From the IMG/VR virus record IMGVR_UViG_3300027844_001213, positions 1 to 27,729 of that record: a stretch of 27,729 nt of DNA, one strand, 5' to 3'. A program made the position numbers and the translations under genes. The stretch's first letter is position 1. Each line of letters starts with the position of its first letter. This document shows, piece by piece, positions 1 through 9,145 of this stretch. Below the pieces are notes generated by a model. The model worked only from the letters and a program-made list of their open reading frames with translations, ran no database searches and had not been told where the DNA came from. The DNA is from a virus.

Positions 1-339
1 ACTGTGGCTGCGTCACAAACCAATCTTAATAAAATTGGTGATACCACAATGCAAAATTTGGGTAACGCAAATATGACGGCTTCAGGTAATCTAGGTGCAG
101 GAATGGATGAATTTACTTCAACACTAGATACTAATATGAAGAACTTGCCGTGGATGCCAGATTCAGGTGGTGGAGGTGGCGATAATCCAGTCGTAGCCGC
201 AAATTACTCTAATCAGAAAAGTAAGACCGGAAAAGGCGGTTCTGGAGGGAACAAATCTGGTGTACTGGCTGGAGGAGAAAAGGTAAAAAGAAATCAAGGA
301 AAACGAGCACTTTACGCAACCAAAAACAAAGCTAAATAG
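1..339 (+). CDS. Partial small Gly/Lys-rich protein in the T7 gene 7.3 position
   Basis: The reading frame is open from the first base of the window, so the true start may lie upstream; the first possible start inside is GTG at 4, with no visible ribosome site. The visible 111 residues are polar and of low complexity. A poly-glycine run (about residues 55-59) is followed by a Gly/Lys/Asn-rich C-terminal third ending in basic residues. There are no membrane segments or catalytic motifs. It ends six bases before the portal gene. T7 gene 7.3, a small virion protein needed for tail assembly and adsorption, sits just upstream of the portal gene and has a similar Gly/Lys-rich tail. The gp7.3-like assignment rests on position and composition, not on a sequence match I can demonstrate. 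Confidence 0.5.
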   Translation, partial: TVAASQTNLNKIGDTTMQNLGNANMTASGNLGAGMDEFTSTLDTNMKNLPWMPDSGGGGGDNPVVAANYSNQKSKTGKGGSGGNKSGVLAGGEKVKRNQGKRALYATKNKAK

Positions 340-345
340 GATTGC

Positions 346-1983
346 ATGGAAGATGAGAATGCCATAGGTTCCTCAAATCAAGTATCGAGTATGTATGATG
401 CTCTACTAGGAGAACGAGAAACCTATGTACAAAGAGCAAGAGAATGTGCAAAAGTAACAATACCTAGTTTAGTACCTCCAGAGGGTTCTACTTATGCAAG
501 TGTATTCCAAACTCCATTTCAATCGGTTGGTGCAAGAGGTGTAAACAATCTTGCAAGCAAACTTCTTCTTACTCTTCTTCCTCCAAATTCTCCGTTTTTT
601 AGACTTACCATAGATGACTTTGATATAGAAGAACTGGTTGGTCCTGATCAAAGGGGTCCAGTAGAAGAGGGATTTGCTAAGATAGAACGTGCTGCAATGG
701 CACAGATAGAATCTTCTGCATATCGGGTTCCAGTCTTTGAAGCACTAAAGCATCTAATTGTAACCGGTAATTGCCTTCTTTATCTTCCGGATACTGGAGG
801 GATGCGGGTGTTTCACTTGGATCGTTATGTAATAAAGAGAGACCCAATGGGTAACATGATCTACATGATTACCAAAGAGTCTCTTTCAGCAAAGTCACTT
901 ACACCTGAAGCACGAGAAGTTCTTGGGCTACCAAGTCCAGAAGAACTTAGTACTGAATCTACCGACAAACCCTATAACCTATTTACGTATGTATGTGACA
1001 AGGGTAAGTACTGGCATGTACACCAAGAAGTTAATAAAACAGTAATTCCAGAATCCTTTGGAAAATACCCAAAGGACAAGAATCCCTTTATTCCACTTAG
1101 GTTTTCTAGAGTTGATGGAGAATCTTATGGAAGAGGTCTGGTAGAAGAATATCTGGGTGACCTAAAATCTCTTGAATCGCTAACTCAAGCAATTGTAGAA
1201 GGATCAGCAGCAGCAGCAAAAGTTCTCTTTCTGGTAAGACCAAATGGAACCACAAAAATCAGCACCTTGGCAAAGTCTCCTTCTGGAGCAATTGTTCAAG
1301 GAGATGCAAATGATGTTTCAACACTTCAACTAGAAAAATATAATGACTTCCGAATTGCACTTGACACAATCACACAAATTCGGGATCGTCTTGCATTTGC
1401 TTTTCTTCTGAATAGTTCAGTACAACGAAATGCTGAACGAGTAACTGCTGAAGAAGTACGCTTTATGGCACAAGAACTTGAGTCTGCACTTGGTGGTGTT
1501 TACTCAGTACTGTCCCAAGAGTTTCAAGTTCCTTTGGTTAATCTTCTTCTTCAGAAGTTGGTTAAAGAAAAGAAGATGCCTAAGTTTCCAAAAGATAAAA
1601 TCAAACCTCAGATTGTTACCGGAATTGAAGCACTTGGTCGTGGACAAGACTTAAATAAACTTGCTCAATTCTTGGAATATCTGGCACCTCTTGGTCCTGA
1701 AGCAATCATGAATAACCTGAATCTTGATGATTACATTGATCGTCTTGGTGCTTCACTTGGCATTGATACAGGAGGACTGATTAAGTCACAAGAACAGAAG
1801 CAACAAGAACAAATGGCTCGACAACAACAACAAGAACAAATGGCCCAACAAGCAATGATGCAAGATGTGGTTAAAGGAGCAACTCCTCAACTAGCAAAAG
1901 GTATCACAGAAGCCGGTGCTCAAAATCCTGAAATGGTTCAGGAATTGACCCAACAAATGATGGGCAGTTTAAACGCAAACTAA
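346..1983 (+). CDS. Portal (head-tail connector) protein, T7 gp8 family
   Basis: This 545-residue protein is close in length to T7 gp8 (536). Family proteins form the twelve-subunit ring at the capsid vertex through which terminase pumps DNA and to which the tail attaches. The N-terminal part is recognisable: a YDALLGERETYVQRARECA helix, then a segment around SVGARGVNNLASKLLLTLLPP and PFFRLTIDDF, conserved in T7-like portals. The C-terminal tail (about residues 480-508) is very rich in Gln and Met, as in many portal C-termini facing the capsid interior. It starts with ATG seven bases after the previous stop, and the scaffold gene begins one base after its own stop, so head genes are translated together. 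Assignment is firm. Confidence 0.97.
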   Translation: MEDENAIGSSNQVSSMYDALLGERETYVQRARECAKVTIPSLVPPEGSTYASVFQTPFQSVGARGVNNLASKLLLTLLPPNSPFFRLTIDDFDIEELVGPDQRGPVEEGFAKIERAAMAQIESSAYRVPVFEALKHLIVTGNCLLYLPDTGGMRVFHLDRYVIKRDPMGNMIYMITKESLSAKSLTPEAREVLGLPSPEELSTESTDKPYNLFTYVCDKGKYWHVHQEVNKTVIPESFGKYPKDKNPFIPLRFSRVDGESYGRGLVEEYLGDLKSLESLTQAIVEGSAAAAKVLFLVRPNGTTKISTLAKSPSGAIVQGDANDVSTLQLEKYNDFRIALDTITQIRDRLAFAFLLNSSVQRNAERVTAEEVRFMAQELESALGGVYSVLSQEFQVPLVNLLLQKLVKEKKMPKFPKDKIKPQIVTGIEALGRGQDLNKLAQFLEYLAPLGPEAIMNNLNLDDYIDRLGASLGIDTGGLIKSQEQKQQEQMARQQQQEQMAQQAMMQDVVKGATPQLAKGITEAGAQNPEMVQELTQQMMGSLNAN

Positions 1984-1984
1984 A

Positions 1985-2818
1985 ATGGAAGAAATACAAT
2001 CTTTTCAAGGAGAAGGAGTAAATCAAGCAGGTTCACCTGAACACATCAATGAGATGCTTGCAAAAGTTGATGCACCAATTGATACTCATGATGCAGGTCT
2101 TGTAAAACAAGATACTCCAGTAACTTCAGAAGGAAGACCGGTCTGGCTTCCAGATAAGTTTGATTCTCCAGAAGAAATGGCAAGAGCATATTCTCAGCTA
2201 GAACAGAAATTTAGTTCAAGTAATGAACAACTTCAAGAGATCGAAAATACTGCACAACTAGAACAGCAGACAGCAGAGATTCAAGATACATCTGCACCAG
2301 AAGTTGCTCAACTGTTAGATAATAATGGTCTTGACTTCAGTGTCTTTCAACAAGAATATAACCAAACCGGAACTCTTTCTAAGGATGCTTATGAAGCACT
2401 CGAAGAAGCAGGTCTAGGTCCGGAAGTGGTCAACACTTGGATTCAAGGACAAGAGGCAGTTGCAGATCAACAGGTAAACAACATTTATGATATGGTTGGT
2501 GGTCAGGAATCTTATAATGAGATGATGGAGTGGGCTAACGATAATCTTGAACCTTGGGAAGTTGATGCCTACAATAGTCAGATTGGAAATCTTGATCCTA
2601 ACTCTCAGTTTGCAGTCTCTGGACTTCAAGCTCGATACATGAACTCAATTGGTAATCAGGCACCAACACTCTATCAAGGAGAACGTGCTTCTAGCGAAAT
2701 GCCAAAATATGAATCACTCGCAGAACTAACGACTGCAATGGGTGATCCACGATATGCTGCTGATCCTGCATTCAGGAGAACAGTAGAAAATAAGTTGAAT
2801 AATTCAGCTTTATTTTAG
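1985..2818 (+). CDS. Capsid assembly scaffolding protein, T7 gp9-like
   Basis: The protein has 277 residues (T7 gp9 has 307), is acidic, rich in Gln and Glu, and lacks membrane segments. It contains a short motif, VWLPDKFDSPEEMARAYSQLE at about residues 53-73, typical of phage scaffold proteins in this family; the following region (about 74-105) is a probable coiled coil. Scaffold proteins co-assemble with the capsid protein into the procapsid and leave before or during packaging. Its place between portal and major capsid genes matches T7. The ATG at 1985 follows the portal stop after one base. The C-terminus is basic and aromatic (ending near NKLNNSALF), as expected for a capsid-contacting helix. 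The assignment combines motif and synteny. Confidence 0.9.
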   Translation: MEEIQSFQGEGVNQAGSPEHINEMLAKVDAPIDTHDAGLVKQDTPVTSEGRPVWLPDKFDSPEEMARAYSQLEQKFSSSNEQLQEIENTAQLEQQTAEIQDTSAPEVAQLLDNNGLDFSVFQQEYNQTGTLSKDAYEALEEAGLGPEVVNTWIQGQEAVADQQVNNIYDMVGGQESYNEMMEWANDNLEPWEVDAYNSQIGNLDPNSQFAVSGLQARYMNSIGNQAPTLYQGERASSEMPKYESLAELTTAMGDPRYAADPAFRRTVENKLNNSALF

Positions 2819-2929
2819 GAAGAAGAGAACATCAAGTAGAACGTAGCCCTATGCGTGGGATAACTTGTTTGAGACTGGTATTATTCTCTTTTAAGAAAAT
2901 AACATTCACTTTTAAATAAGGAAAAACAA
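2819..2929 (+). promoter_or_regulatory. Leader of the major capsid gene with possible nested RNA hairpin
   Basis: This 111-base gap is the longest between the head genes. Bases 2821-2829 can pair with 2884-2892 (nine pairs, one G-U), and inside that CAAGT (2833-2837) can pair with ACTTG (2863-2867) and CCC (2847-2849) with GGG (2857-2859). No T-run follows, so it is not an intrinsic terminator. The capsid ATG at 2930 has an AAGGA-type ribosome site about eight bases upstream. The structure could stabilise or process the mRNA of the most abundant virion protein, but that is inference. No good bacterial promoter is visible. Confidence 0.3.
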
Positions 2930-4174
2930 ATGGCTGTAGATTATACTGGTCATAGAATGGGACAAAATAATGCTTCGGGTGATGCCCGTGCGTTATTCCT
3001 AAAACTGTATGCCGGAGAAGTTCTTACTGCATTCCAGAGTAAGAATATTATGATGGCTTTGCATCGTGTTCGTACCATCTCAAAAGGGAAATCTGCTCAA
3101 TTCCCGATGACAGGTAAGTACCGTGATGCTGGTTATCACACTCCCGGTAAAGAAATCATACCGACCGCTGCAAAGCACGGAGAACGTATTGTTTCTATTG
3201 ACGATCTCTTAATCAATGCTCAATTTATTCCGAACATTGATGAAGCAATGTCTCACTTTGACATTCGCTCTGTGTACACTCAGGAAGCAGGGTTTGGACT
3301 TTCAAAAGTTGCAGACCAAAACATCTTGAGGATGGCAATTAAAGCTGCACTCACTGAAAGTGCTACAATGGCAGCATTAACGGCTGGTGCTCCTATGATT
3401 CAAGGACCGTATACGGCCTTTGATGATGAAGACTTCACACAAAATATTGTGGTTGGAGAAACTAGTGGTGCTGGTTCTGATATATCGAAGGCGCGTGACT
3501 CTCAACATTTGTCACAAGCAATCATGGATGCAAAGCGTGTTCTTGATAATGCTAATGTTCCGGGTGATCCATTTGTGGTACTGTCAACCGATAGTTACTA
3601 TGATATGTTTAAGATTAGTGCAACGACTCCGTTGTCTAGTCTTGCAATCTTTAACCGTGACATTGGTGGTGCAGGAAGTGCAGTTGCAGGTGTTGTTCCA
3701 AACATTCTTGGAATGCCGGTTTATGTAACTAACCACTTGGGTAGCTACGCTACAACTGCTACTGACGCTGCTTGGAATAGCTCTCTTTGGACTATTTCCG
3801 GTTCTGATGTCGGTGAACATAAAACTGGTGTGACTGATTGGGGTGGAGAACAACCTCTTGCATCGAGTACTGGTTCAGGACGTACTACTCAGTATGACAC
3901 AGGAAGTACCAACCATGCTGCTTGGACGACCAACGTGACCAACAATAACGCAACTGCTGCTACCAGAATCACTGCAAAGATTTCTGCGGTAGCTAATCGT
4001 GTTATTGGTCTTGTGATGACTCAAGATGCTGTTGCTACGGCAAAATTGATGGATATGTCTGTTGAATCAGAATATCAAATCAATCGTCAGGGAACCCTTA
4101 TGGTTGCTAAGTACGCAATGGGTCATAACGTCTTGCGACCCGCTTGTGCGATAGCTTTGATCCGTGGTCTGTAA
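2930..4174 (+). CDS. Major capsid protein, T7 gp10 family (HK97 fold)
   Basis: This 414-residue protein forms the capsid shell. The N-terminal section (residues 1-80; ALFLKLYAGEVLTAF then GKSAQFPMTGK) and the C-terminal section (about 355-414; RVIGLVMTQDAVATAKL, then MVAKYAMGHNVLRP) are strongly like T7-type capsid proteins, whose C-terminus reads AKYAMGHGGLRPE. T7 gp10A has only 345 residues. Most of the extra length is a Thr/Ser/Asn/Gly-rich stretch at about residues 272-354 with little hydrophobic character, possibly a surface insertion. Flanking context supports high expression: a separate leader with a clear ribosome site upstream and a strong terminator 19 bases downstream. There is no sign of the T7 gp10A/10B frameshift. 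Confidence 0.97.
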   Translation: MAVDYTGHRMGQNNASGDARALFLKLYAGEVLTAFQSKNIMMALHRVRTISKGKSAQFPMTGKYRDAGYHTPGKEIIPTAAKHGERIVSIDDLLINAQFIPNIDEAMSHFDIRSVYTQEAGFGLSKVADQNILRMAIKAALTESATMAALTAGAPMIQGPYTAFDDEDFTQNIVVGETSGAGSDISKARDSQHLSQAIMDAKRVLDNANVPGDPFVVLSTDSYYDMFKISATTPLSSLAIFNRDIGGAGSAVAGVVPNILGMPVYVTNHLGSYATTATDAAWNSSLWTISGSDVGEHKTGVTDWGGEQPLASSTGSGRTTQYDTGSTNHAAWTTNVTNNNATAATRITAKISAVANRVIGLVMTQDAVATAKLMDMSVESEYQINRQGTLMVAKYAMGHNVLRPACAIALIRGL

Positions 4175-4192
4175 CAGATCAATGATGATGAT

Positions 4193-4226
4193 GGGGAACT
4201 CTTGAACTAGAGTTCCCCTTTTTTTT
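4193..4226 (+). terminator. Strong intrinsic terminator after the capsid gene
   Basis: A perfect ten-base-pair stem (GGGGAACTCT at 4193-4202 with AGAGTTCCCC at 4209-4218) encloses a six-base loop and is followed by eight T residues (4219-4226). It lies between the capsid gene and the tail tube genes. T7 has its major late terminator T-phi in the same place, after gene 10, so partial read-through here would set a high ratio of head to tail mRNA. It is the only convincing intrinsic terminator I found in the window. Confidence 0.95.
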
Positions 4227-4252
4227 AGAAAACAACAATAGATAAATCTTAT

Positions 4253-4894
4253 ATGAGTCTTAGTCCAACAACAGAATTAGAAGCTATCAATACAATGTTG
4301 ACCACTATTGGTGAGCAACCTGTACAATCGAAGGATAATCTTGCAGGACTTTCAGATGCCTCTATTGCTCAACAAATTCTTTTGAATGTATCAAGATCAG
4401 TACAATCAAGAGGATGGATATTTAATACTGATCTAGATGTTACACTTACACCCGGAATCAACTCTAAAATAGTACTTGATCCTTCAGTACTAAGAATTGA
4501 TACAACTTCAAGAACCCGTACTTCAACCGAAGATATTGTTGAACGAGGTCGAAGATTATGGGATCGCCAGAATAACACAGATGTCTTTACAACTAATGTA
4601 AAAGTTGATACTGTTAAACTGCTTTCTTTTGAAGACTTACCTGAACCTGCAAGACGCTTTATCGCACTTAGAAGTGCACGAATATTTCATGATCGTGTTG
4701 TTGGAAGTGATACTCTTCATAAATTCTTTCAAGAAGATGAACAACTAGCGTGGACCCAACTTCTCGACTATGAAGGAGATGTTGGTGATTACAATATATT
4801 CGACAATTATGATGTATTTCGTGTTCTTGATCGTGCTCCATTCCAAAGCTATGGACTCACAAAGAACTTTGTAGACTCAACAGAAACCGCCTGA
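4253..4894 (+). CDS. Tail tubular protein A, T7 gp11 family
   Basis: The protein has 213 residues (T7 gp11 has 196). It forms the ring joining the portal to the tail nozzle. The N-terminal segment, TELEAINTMLTTIGEQPV followed by QSRGWIFNTD, is the signature of this family: the AIN..L..IGE..V helix, then the W-x-F/Y-N strand. The C-terminal half contains LPEPARRFIALRSARIF, also typical. It follows the capsid terminator by 26 bases, has no strong ribosome site, and its TGA overlaps the ATG of the tail tube B gene by one base, so the two are probably translationally coupled, matching their joint use in tail assembly. Confidence 0.96.
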   Translation: MSLSPTTELEAINTMLTTIGEQPVQSKDNLAGLSDASIAQQILLNVSRSVQSRGWIFNTDLDVTLTPGINSKIVLDPSVLRIDTTSRTRTSTEDIVERGRRLWDRQNNTDVFTTNVKVDTVKLLSFEDLPEPARRFIALRSARIFHDRVVGSDTLHKFFQEDEQLAWTQLLDYEGDVGDYNIFDNYDVFRVLDRAPFQSYGLTKNFVDSTETA

Positions 4895-7875
4895 TGCCCT
4901 TAATCTCCGGAACGATACCTAGCCTAGTAAATGGTGTTTCACAGCAACCAGCATCGCTTAGAATGCCTACACAGGGAGAACTACAGGAGAACGCATTTTC
5001 GCATATCTCAAGAGGACTTGAAAAGAGACCCTGTACAGAACATGTTGCTGAAATAGCAGGAGTAGAATCGACCGATTCAAATGATGTATTTATTCACACA
5101 ATTCGGCGTAGTGAGGATGAAGCGTATGCACTTGTTGTTAAGGGTGGAGTAACTACAACCGACAGCAACATTAAAGTTAAACTGTTTGATCTTACTGGTT
5201 TTGCTACCGGAACTGCTGGAACCGAAGTATTTATTCATCCAACTGTACAGTCTGGAGAAGTAACAGCAAATGGCACTTTAGATACCGATGTTAAGGCGTA
5301 TCTTGGTAACTTTGTTGCTCTCACAAATCCCTTTAAACCTAGTAAGCTATCTGCAACAACTATTGCCGACTTTACTTTTCTCCTAAATAAGTCACAAAAG
5401 ATCAAAAAGGTTACAACAACTACCCACGATACCAGAAATTATGAAGCACTAATTCACTTTAGAATTGGAGACTATGATTCAACATATAATGTAGTTGTAA
5501 AAGAATATGATGTAGATTCTGATGGGGAAATAGATAAAGATTCAGCAGCATTAACCACAATAACCAGTACCTATGCAACTCCCGATAATGAGGTAGTGTC
5601 AAGAACTGTAGCTAATGTCACCAATTCTAATAATAACCAAGATGCAGTAGTTATTGCAAATATCGCAAAAACATTGACTTCCGGAGGTATAACCCATTTA
5701 ACTCAAGGAACTTGTACTGAGGCTTCTTATGTAAATGGAGTTGTAAATACAGGAACCTTCTCAGGAACTAAAATTGCAACTGCTGAGTATAATGCTGCAA
5801 CATCCGGTGCAAGCCCTTGGACAGTAACGTATGCTACAGGAGAAAGTGTAATCCATATAGAAAACAATAGAAAACCTTTTGTAGTCGAAATTACCGATGG
5901 CAAAGGAGATACGTATGTTCGTGCTCTTAATGGTAGTGATGAGGTAGCCAACTTCGCACTGTTACCGGCTACTAAAATTGACCTTGGTTTTGTAGCAAAA
6001 GTCAGTGGAGCCACAAAAAGTGGACAAGATGACTACTATGTAAAGTGGAATGGAACAGTATGGAAAGAAACCAATAAACCTAAGTATCCAAGTACTCTTG
6101 CAAAAAGCACTCGAAAATCAATTGATGCAACAACAATGCCAATGCAACTCTTCAAAGAGTTTGATGCAAGTGGTGATATTTATTTTGTTCTAAAGCCGGT
6201 AACTTGGGACTCACGAAAAGCAGGTGATGACACAACAAACCCATTTCCATCATTTGTAAACTATGATGAGACAAGTGCACCAAATGGACTATACACAATT
6301 AACGACATCTACTTTCATAGAAATAGACTTGGCTTTATCTCCGATGAAAACGTAATACTTTCTGAAGCAGCATCATACTTTAATTTCTTTGCAAACACTG
6401 TTCTTTCGGTGCTAGACACAGCAACCATTGATGTAGCAGTGTCAAATAATCAGGTTGCAATCTTGAATTCTGCTATTCCTTTTCAAGAGAATCTACTTCT
6501 ATTTTCTGATCTTCAACAGTTTAAACTAACATCTGATGAGTTTCTTACACCAACCACAGTTATGATTGATGTAGCATCAGGCTTTGAAACTTCTAGCTAT
6601 GCCAAACCGGTACCAGCCGGTAAAACAATATTCTTTCCATTTCAGCGTGGTTCTTATTCGGGTATTCGTGAGTACATGATAGATCAGAATACTCGTACAA
6701 ATGATGCAAATGAGGTTACCACCCATATTCCTGAATATATAGAAGGAACTGTACAGAAACTTGCAGTGTCTTCAAATGAAGAAACTCTCTTTGTTTTGTC
6801 AAATACCGACAGAAAAACACTGTTTATTTATAAGTACTACTATGCAGATCAAGAGAAACTACAATCTTCGTGGTCAAAGTGGGTCTTTGATGCCGACATC
6901 ATTGATATGCAGTTTATTGGTTCTATTGGATTCTTCTTGTTTAGAAGAGGTTCTAAGATTTATCTTGAAAAGATTAACTTGTCGGTAGATGCTGCAACCA
7001 CAATTATGGATGATAAGATTGGAGTTCGTCTAGATCGAAGAGTTAAACTAGAGTGGTCGGGGTCGGGTGCAGTACCGGCGTTATCAGATTACTATTCAGA
7101 TAATGATCATGACTCTGTTGGTGATTCTGTAACAACAAATGGAGCCGTTCCTCAAAGGGGAAACAAACTATCAATACAGGGACTAGCAAATCCACCACGT
7201 ATTGGACAAACATTTAAGATGTCTTCTCATGATGTGCTTGCAACATATACTGTTTTAAGTGTAGGTTTGATTACAGGTGGTGCTGGCGACATCGAAATCA
7301 CTCCCTCTATTGGAGCAACCAAAACAGAAAATGAAGCAGGACCGGTGGAAGATGGTGTTTCTCTGGTCTTCGCAGAAAGAGAACCGGTGTATGTATCAGA
7401 AACAGGAGAAGTAATTAAAGAGGCTGAAGTAGCAACTAAACTTCAGTATGGAACCCAGTATTCACAAACCACCGGTAATTCAACTCCTGTGATATTTGCT
7501 GGTATTCCTTATGAATTTAAATATAGATTTTCAGAACAGTTTGTGAAGAACGAAGATCAGTCGGTAAACTCTGGAAGACTACAAATCAGAAACTTTGAAA
7601 TTGCTTATGATAGAACAGGATACTTTAATGTTGAAGTCTCTCCAAAACCATTTGATAATCGACTACGCCTAATCCAAAACCGGTATTTCACCGGTCTAAG
7701 AATTGGTTCTGCTTTTCTAGGACAGAAAAAGCTAGACACCGGTGTATTCAGAGTACCGGTTTATGTCAATAGTCGAGATGTAAAGATTACTGTTAATTCT
7801 GATTCTTGGTATCCGGTTGCTCTTCAATCGGCTGACTGGGAAGCCTATCAAGTTCTGAGAAACCGAAGAATATGA
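4894..7875 (+). CDS. Tail tubular protein B (nozzle), T7 gp12 family
   Basis: This 993-residue protein is about 200 residues longer than T7 gp12 (794). The N-terminus is diagnostic: PLISGTIPSLVNGVSQQP, then LRMPTQGELQENAFS and GLEKRPCTEHVA. Family members form the hexameric nozzle of the short tail and bind the fibres. Another conserved patch is at about residues 480-520 (FHRNRLGFISDENVILSEA, then YFNFFANTV). The C-terminal region carries FKYRFSEQF and a beta-rich end with RLRIGSAFLG-like spacing. The extra length is mostly in the Thr/Ser-rich segment at about residues 200-400, probably added beta domains on the nozzle surface. It overlaps the upstream gene by one base and the downstream small gene by four (ATGA). 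Confidence 0.96.
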   Translation: MPLISGTIPSLVNGVSQQPASLRMPTQGELQENAFSHISRGLEKRPCTEHVAEIAGVESTDSNDVFIHTIRRSEDEAYALVVKGGVTTTDSNIKVKLFDLTGFATGTAGTEVFIHPTVQSGEVTANGTLDTDVKAYLGNFVALTNPFKPSKLSATTIADFTFLLNKSQKIKKVTTTTHDTRNYEALIHFRIGDYDSTYNVVVKEYDVDSDGEIDKDSAALTTITSTYATPDNEVVSRTVANVTNSNNNQDAVVIANIAKTLTSGGITHLTQGTCTEASYVNGVVNTGTFSGTKIATAEYNAATSGASPWTVTYATGESVIHIENNRKPFVVEITDGKGDTYVRALNGSDEVANFALLPATKIDLGFVAKVSGATKSGQDDYYVKWNGTVWKETNKPKYPSTLAKSTRKSIDATTMPMQLFKEFDASGDIYFVLKPVTWDSRKAGDDTTNPFPSFVNYDETSAPNGLYTINDIYFHRNRLGFISDENVILSEAASYFNFFANTVLSVLDTATIDVAVSNNQVAILNSAIPFQENLLLFSDLQQFKLTSDEFLTPTTVMIDVASGFETSSYAKPVPAGKTIFFPFQRGSYSGIREYMIDQNTRTNDANEVTTHIPEYIEGTVQKLAVSSNEETLFVLSNTDRKTLFIYKYYYADQEKLQSSWSKWVFDADIIDMQFIGSIGFFLFRRGSKIYLEKINLSVDAATTIMDDKIGVRLDRRVKLEWSGSGAVPALSDYYSDNDHDSVGDSVTTNGAVPQRGNKLSIQGLANPPRIGQTFKMSSHDVLATYTVLSVGLITGGAGDIEITPSIGATKTENEAGPVEDGVSLVFAEREPVYVSETGEVIKEAEVATKLQYGTQYSQTTGNSTPVIFAGIPYEFKYRFSEQFVKNEDQSVNSGRLQIRNFEIAYDRTGYFNVEVSPKPFDNRLRLIQNRYFTGLRIGSAFLGQKKLDTGVFRVPVYVNSRDVKITVNSDSWYPVALQSADWEAYQVLRNRRI

Positions 7876-8075
7876 CAAGTACTCCCTCAATAAAGAGTGA
7901 TCGTTTAGAAAAAATTCTATACTCACTTGATAAACAGTCTTCATACTTAGAATTTATTTTGAGCACACTTGATAACCAGATTGCTACTCTTCAAGAACAT
8001 CGTAAGCAGATCATCGCCTTTGGTACTTCATGGGACAATCAAACATTAGCCGCAGAAACAGATGAAAAAATATAA
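7872..8075 (+). CDS. Small coiled-coil protein of unknown function
   Basis: This is a 67-residue protein I do not recognise. It is mostly helical with heptad-like hydrophobic spacing (about residues 10-50, including LDKQSSYLEFILSTLDNQI), which suggests a short coiled coil. There is no signal peptide, membrane span or metal motif. Its ATG overlaps the nozzle gene stop (ATGA), and its own end overlaps the next gene by 14 bases. Such nested, coupled placement argues that it is expressed. Lying between tail tube B and the gp13-like gene, it may be a minor virion or assembly protein, but that is inference from position only. Confidence 0.75.
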   Translation: MTSTPSIKSDRLEKILYSLDKQSSYLEFILSTLDNQIATLQEHRKQIIAFGTSWDNQTLAAETDEKI

Positions 8076-8520
8076 TATTCGAGAAAGTAGAAGAGTAGAT
8101 TGCTATGAGTTATCTAAGTCCCTCAAAAAAGAAGATGTTCAAGAAATATTTGCATCAAGCGGAAACAATCCTATTCAAGTATTGCTTCGAGCTTACCTAT
8201 ATTCTGCTCGTTATTGCTATTCTGTTGTTCTTGATAACAAAGTAGTTGGAATGTTTGGAATCACCAAACTTAGAGATGGAGTCGGAATACCTTGGTTGCT
8301 TGGATCAAATGTGTTGACCCAGTTTCCACTTGCATTTCATAAAGAAACAAAAGAATATCTAGATAAATTTATGAAAGAATTTAAAGTTCTATTTAATTAT
8401 GTAGACCAACGTAACACAATAGCAATTAAGTGGTTAAAAATTCTTGGCTTTACATTTACTAGGTTAATCCATGAATTTGGATACCAAAAGAAACCCTTTT
8501 TTGAATTTGTGAAAGGATAA
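8062..8520 (+). CDS. GNAT-fold protein in the T7 gp13 position
   Basis: The 152-residue protein shows traces of the GNAT acetyltransferase fold: a central strand pair with a VVLDNKVVGMFGI pattern (about residues 52-66), and a later helix-turn NTIAIKWLKILGF (about 115-127) like the acetyl-CoA-adjacent helix in that superfamily. T7 gp13 (138 residues), a protein required for virion assembly and lying in the same place, is known to be acetyltransferase-like. I see no clear Q/RxxGxG/A pyrophosphate-binding loop, so catalysis is doubtful and a structural or chaperone role is more likely. It overlaps the small gene upstream by 14 bases, and the gp14-like gene starts one base after its stop. Confidence 0.72.
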   Translation: MKKYNIRESRRVDCYELSKSLKKEDVQEIFASSGNNPIQVLLRAYLYSARYCYSVVLDNKVVGMFGITKLRDGVGIPWLLGSNVLTQFPLAFHKETKEYLDKFMKEFKVLFNYVDQRNTIAIKWLKILGFTFTRLIHEFGYQKKPFFEFVKG

Positions 8521-8521
8521 T

Positions 8522-9145
8522 ATGTGTGATCCGGTGTCGATAGCATTTGCAGCAGTTTCGATGATTGCAAAGAACGCAGAAAATCAGGCAAGAAATGCAG
8601 CAGCAGATGCACATAATGCAGCAGTTACAGAAAATTCAGAGTTACAAAATGATGCGTATGCTTCTGATATGGAAAATTACTGGGAACAAGATATTCAATC
8701 TCAGAAACAACTATATCAAACAGCAGAAGATGGGGCTGCCGCTGGATTAGAACAAAAAATAGCAAATTCAAATAAAAATGCTGCGTGGAAAATGGCAAGT
8801 CTTGGTGGAGGGGGCGGTGGACTCTCCGCAGATCGAGGACTAGCAGTTCTGAAAAGACAAATGGCAACTGAAGCCTACGATCTTGACCAAAGACTTCAGA
8901 GAGGCTTAACCGCAACAAAAGATGAAGTGCGCTTCAGAGAGTACGATAAAGTCGGAAGATGGAACCAAGCAAAAGGACAAATAGCTTCTATGCGTGCAGA
9001 CCGCGGAATGTCCTCACATGAGCAATTCATGACTATAGGTGCTACTGGAGCGGCTAGTTATGCTAGTACGATGGGTAAAGGACCGGCTAAACCAAAGACT
9101 GGTTATGGTAAACTACCACCCATAACAGTTGGAGCGGCAAGTTAA
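8522..9145 (+). CDS. Internal virion protein, T7 gp14-like
   Basis: The protein has 207 residues (T7 gp14 has 196). The N-terminus carries a short hydrophobic helix (about residues 3-16, DPVSIAFAAVSMIA), followed by a long Ala/Asn/Gln-rich helical region, a glycine patch (about 95-100) and a polar helix with GLAVLKRQMATEAYDLDQRLQRG spacing. In T7, gp14 is ejected first and forms a channel in the outer membrane. Length, the N-terminal hydrophobic helix followed by alanine-rich helices, and the place immediately before two long core proteins all fit. It is one base after the gp13-like stop, and the next gene starts one base after its stop. The call relies partly on synteny. Confidence 0.85.
   Translation: MCDPVSIAFAAVSMIAKNAENQARNAAADAHNAAVTENSELQNDAYASDMENYWEQDIQSQKQLYQTAEDGAAAGLEQKIANSNKNAAWKMASLGGGGGGLSADRGLAVLKRQMATEAYDLDQRLQRGLTATKDEVRFREYDKVGRWNQAKGQIASMRADRGMSSHEQFMTIGATGAASYASTMGKGPAKPKTGYGKLPPITVGAAS

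Noticed and set aside
2869-2897. Bacterial sigma-70 promoter (TTGAGA, 17-bp spacer, TAAGAA) before the capsid gene
   Set aside because: The -10 box matches only three of six positions; it could be chance in AT-rich DNA.
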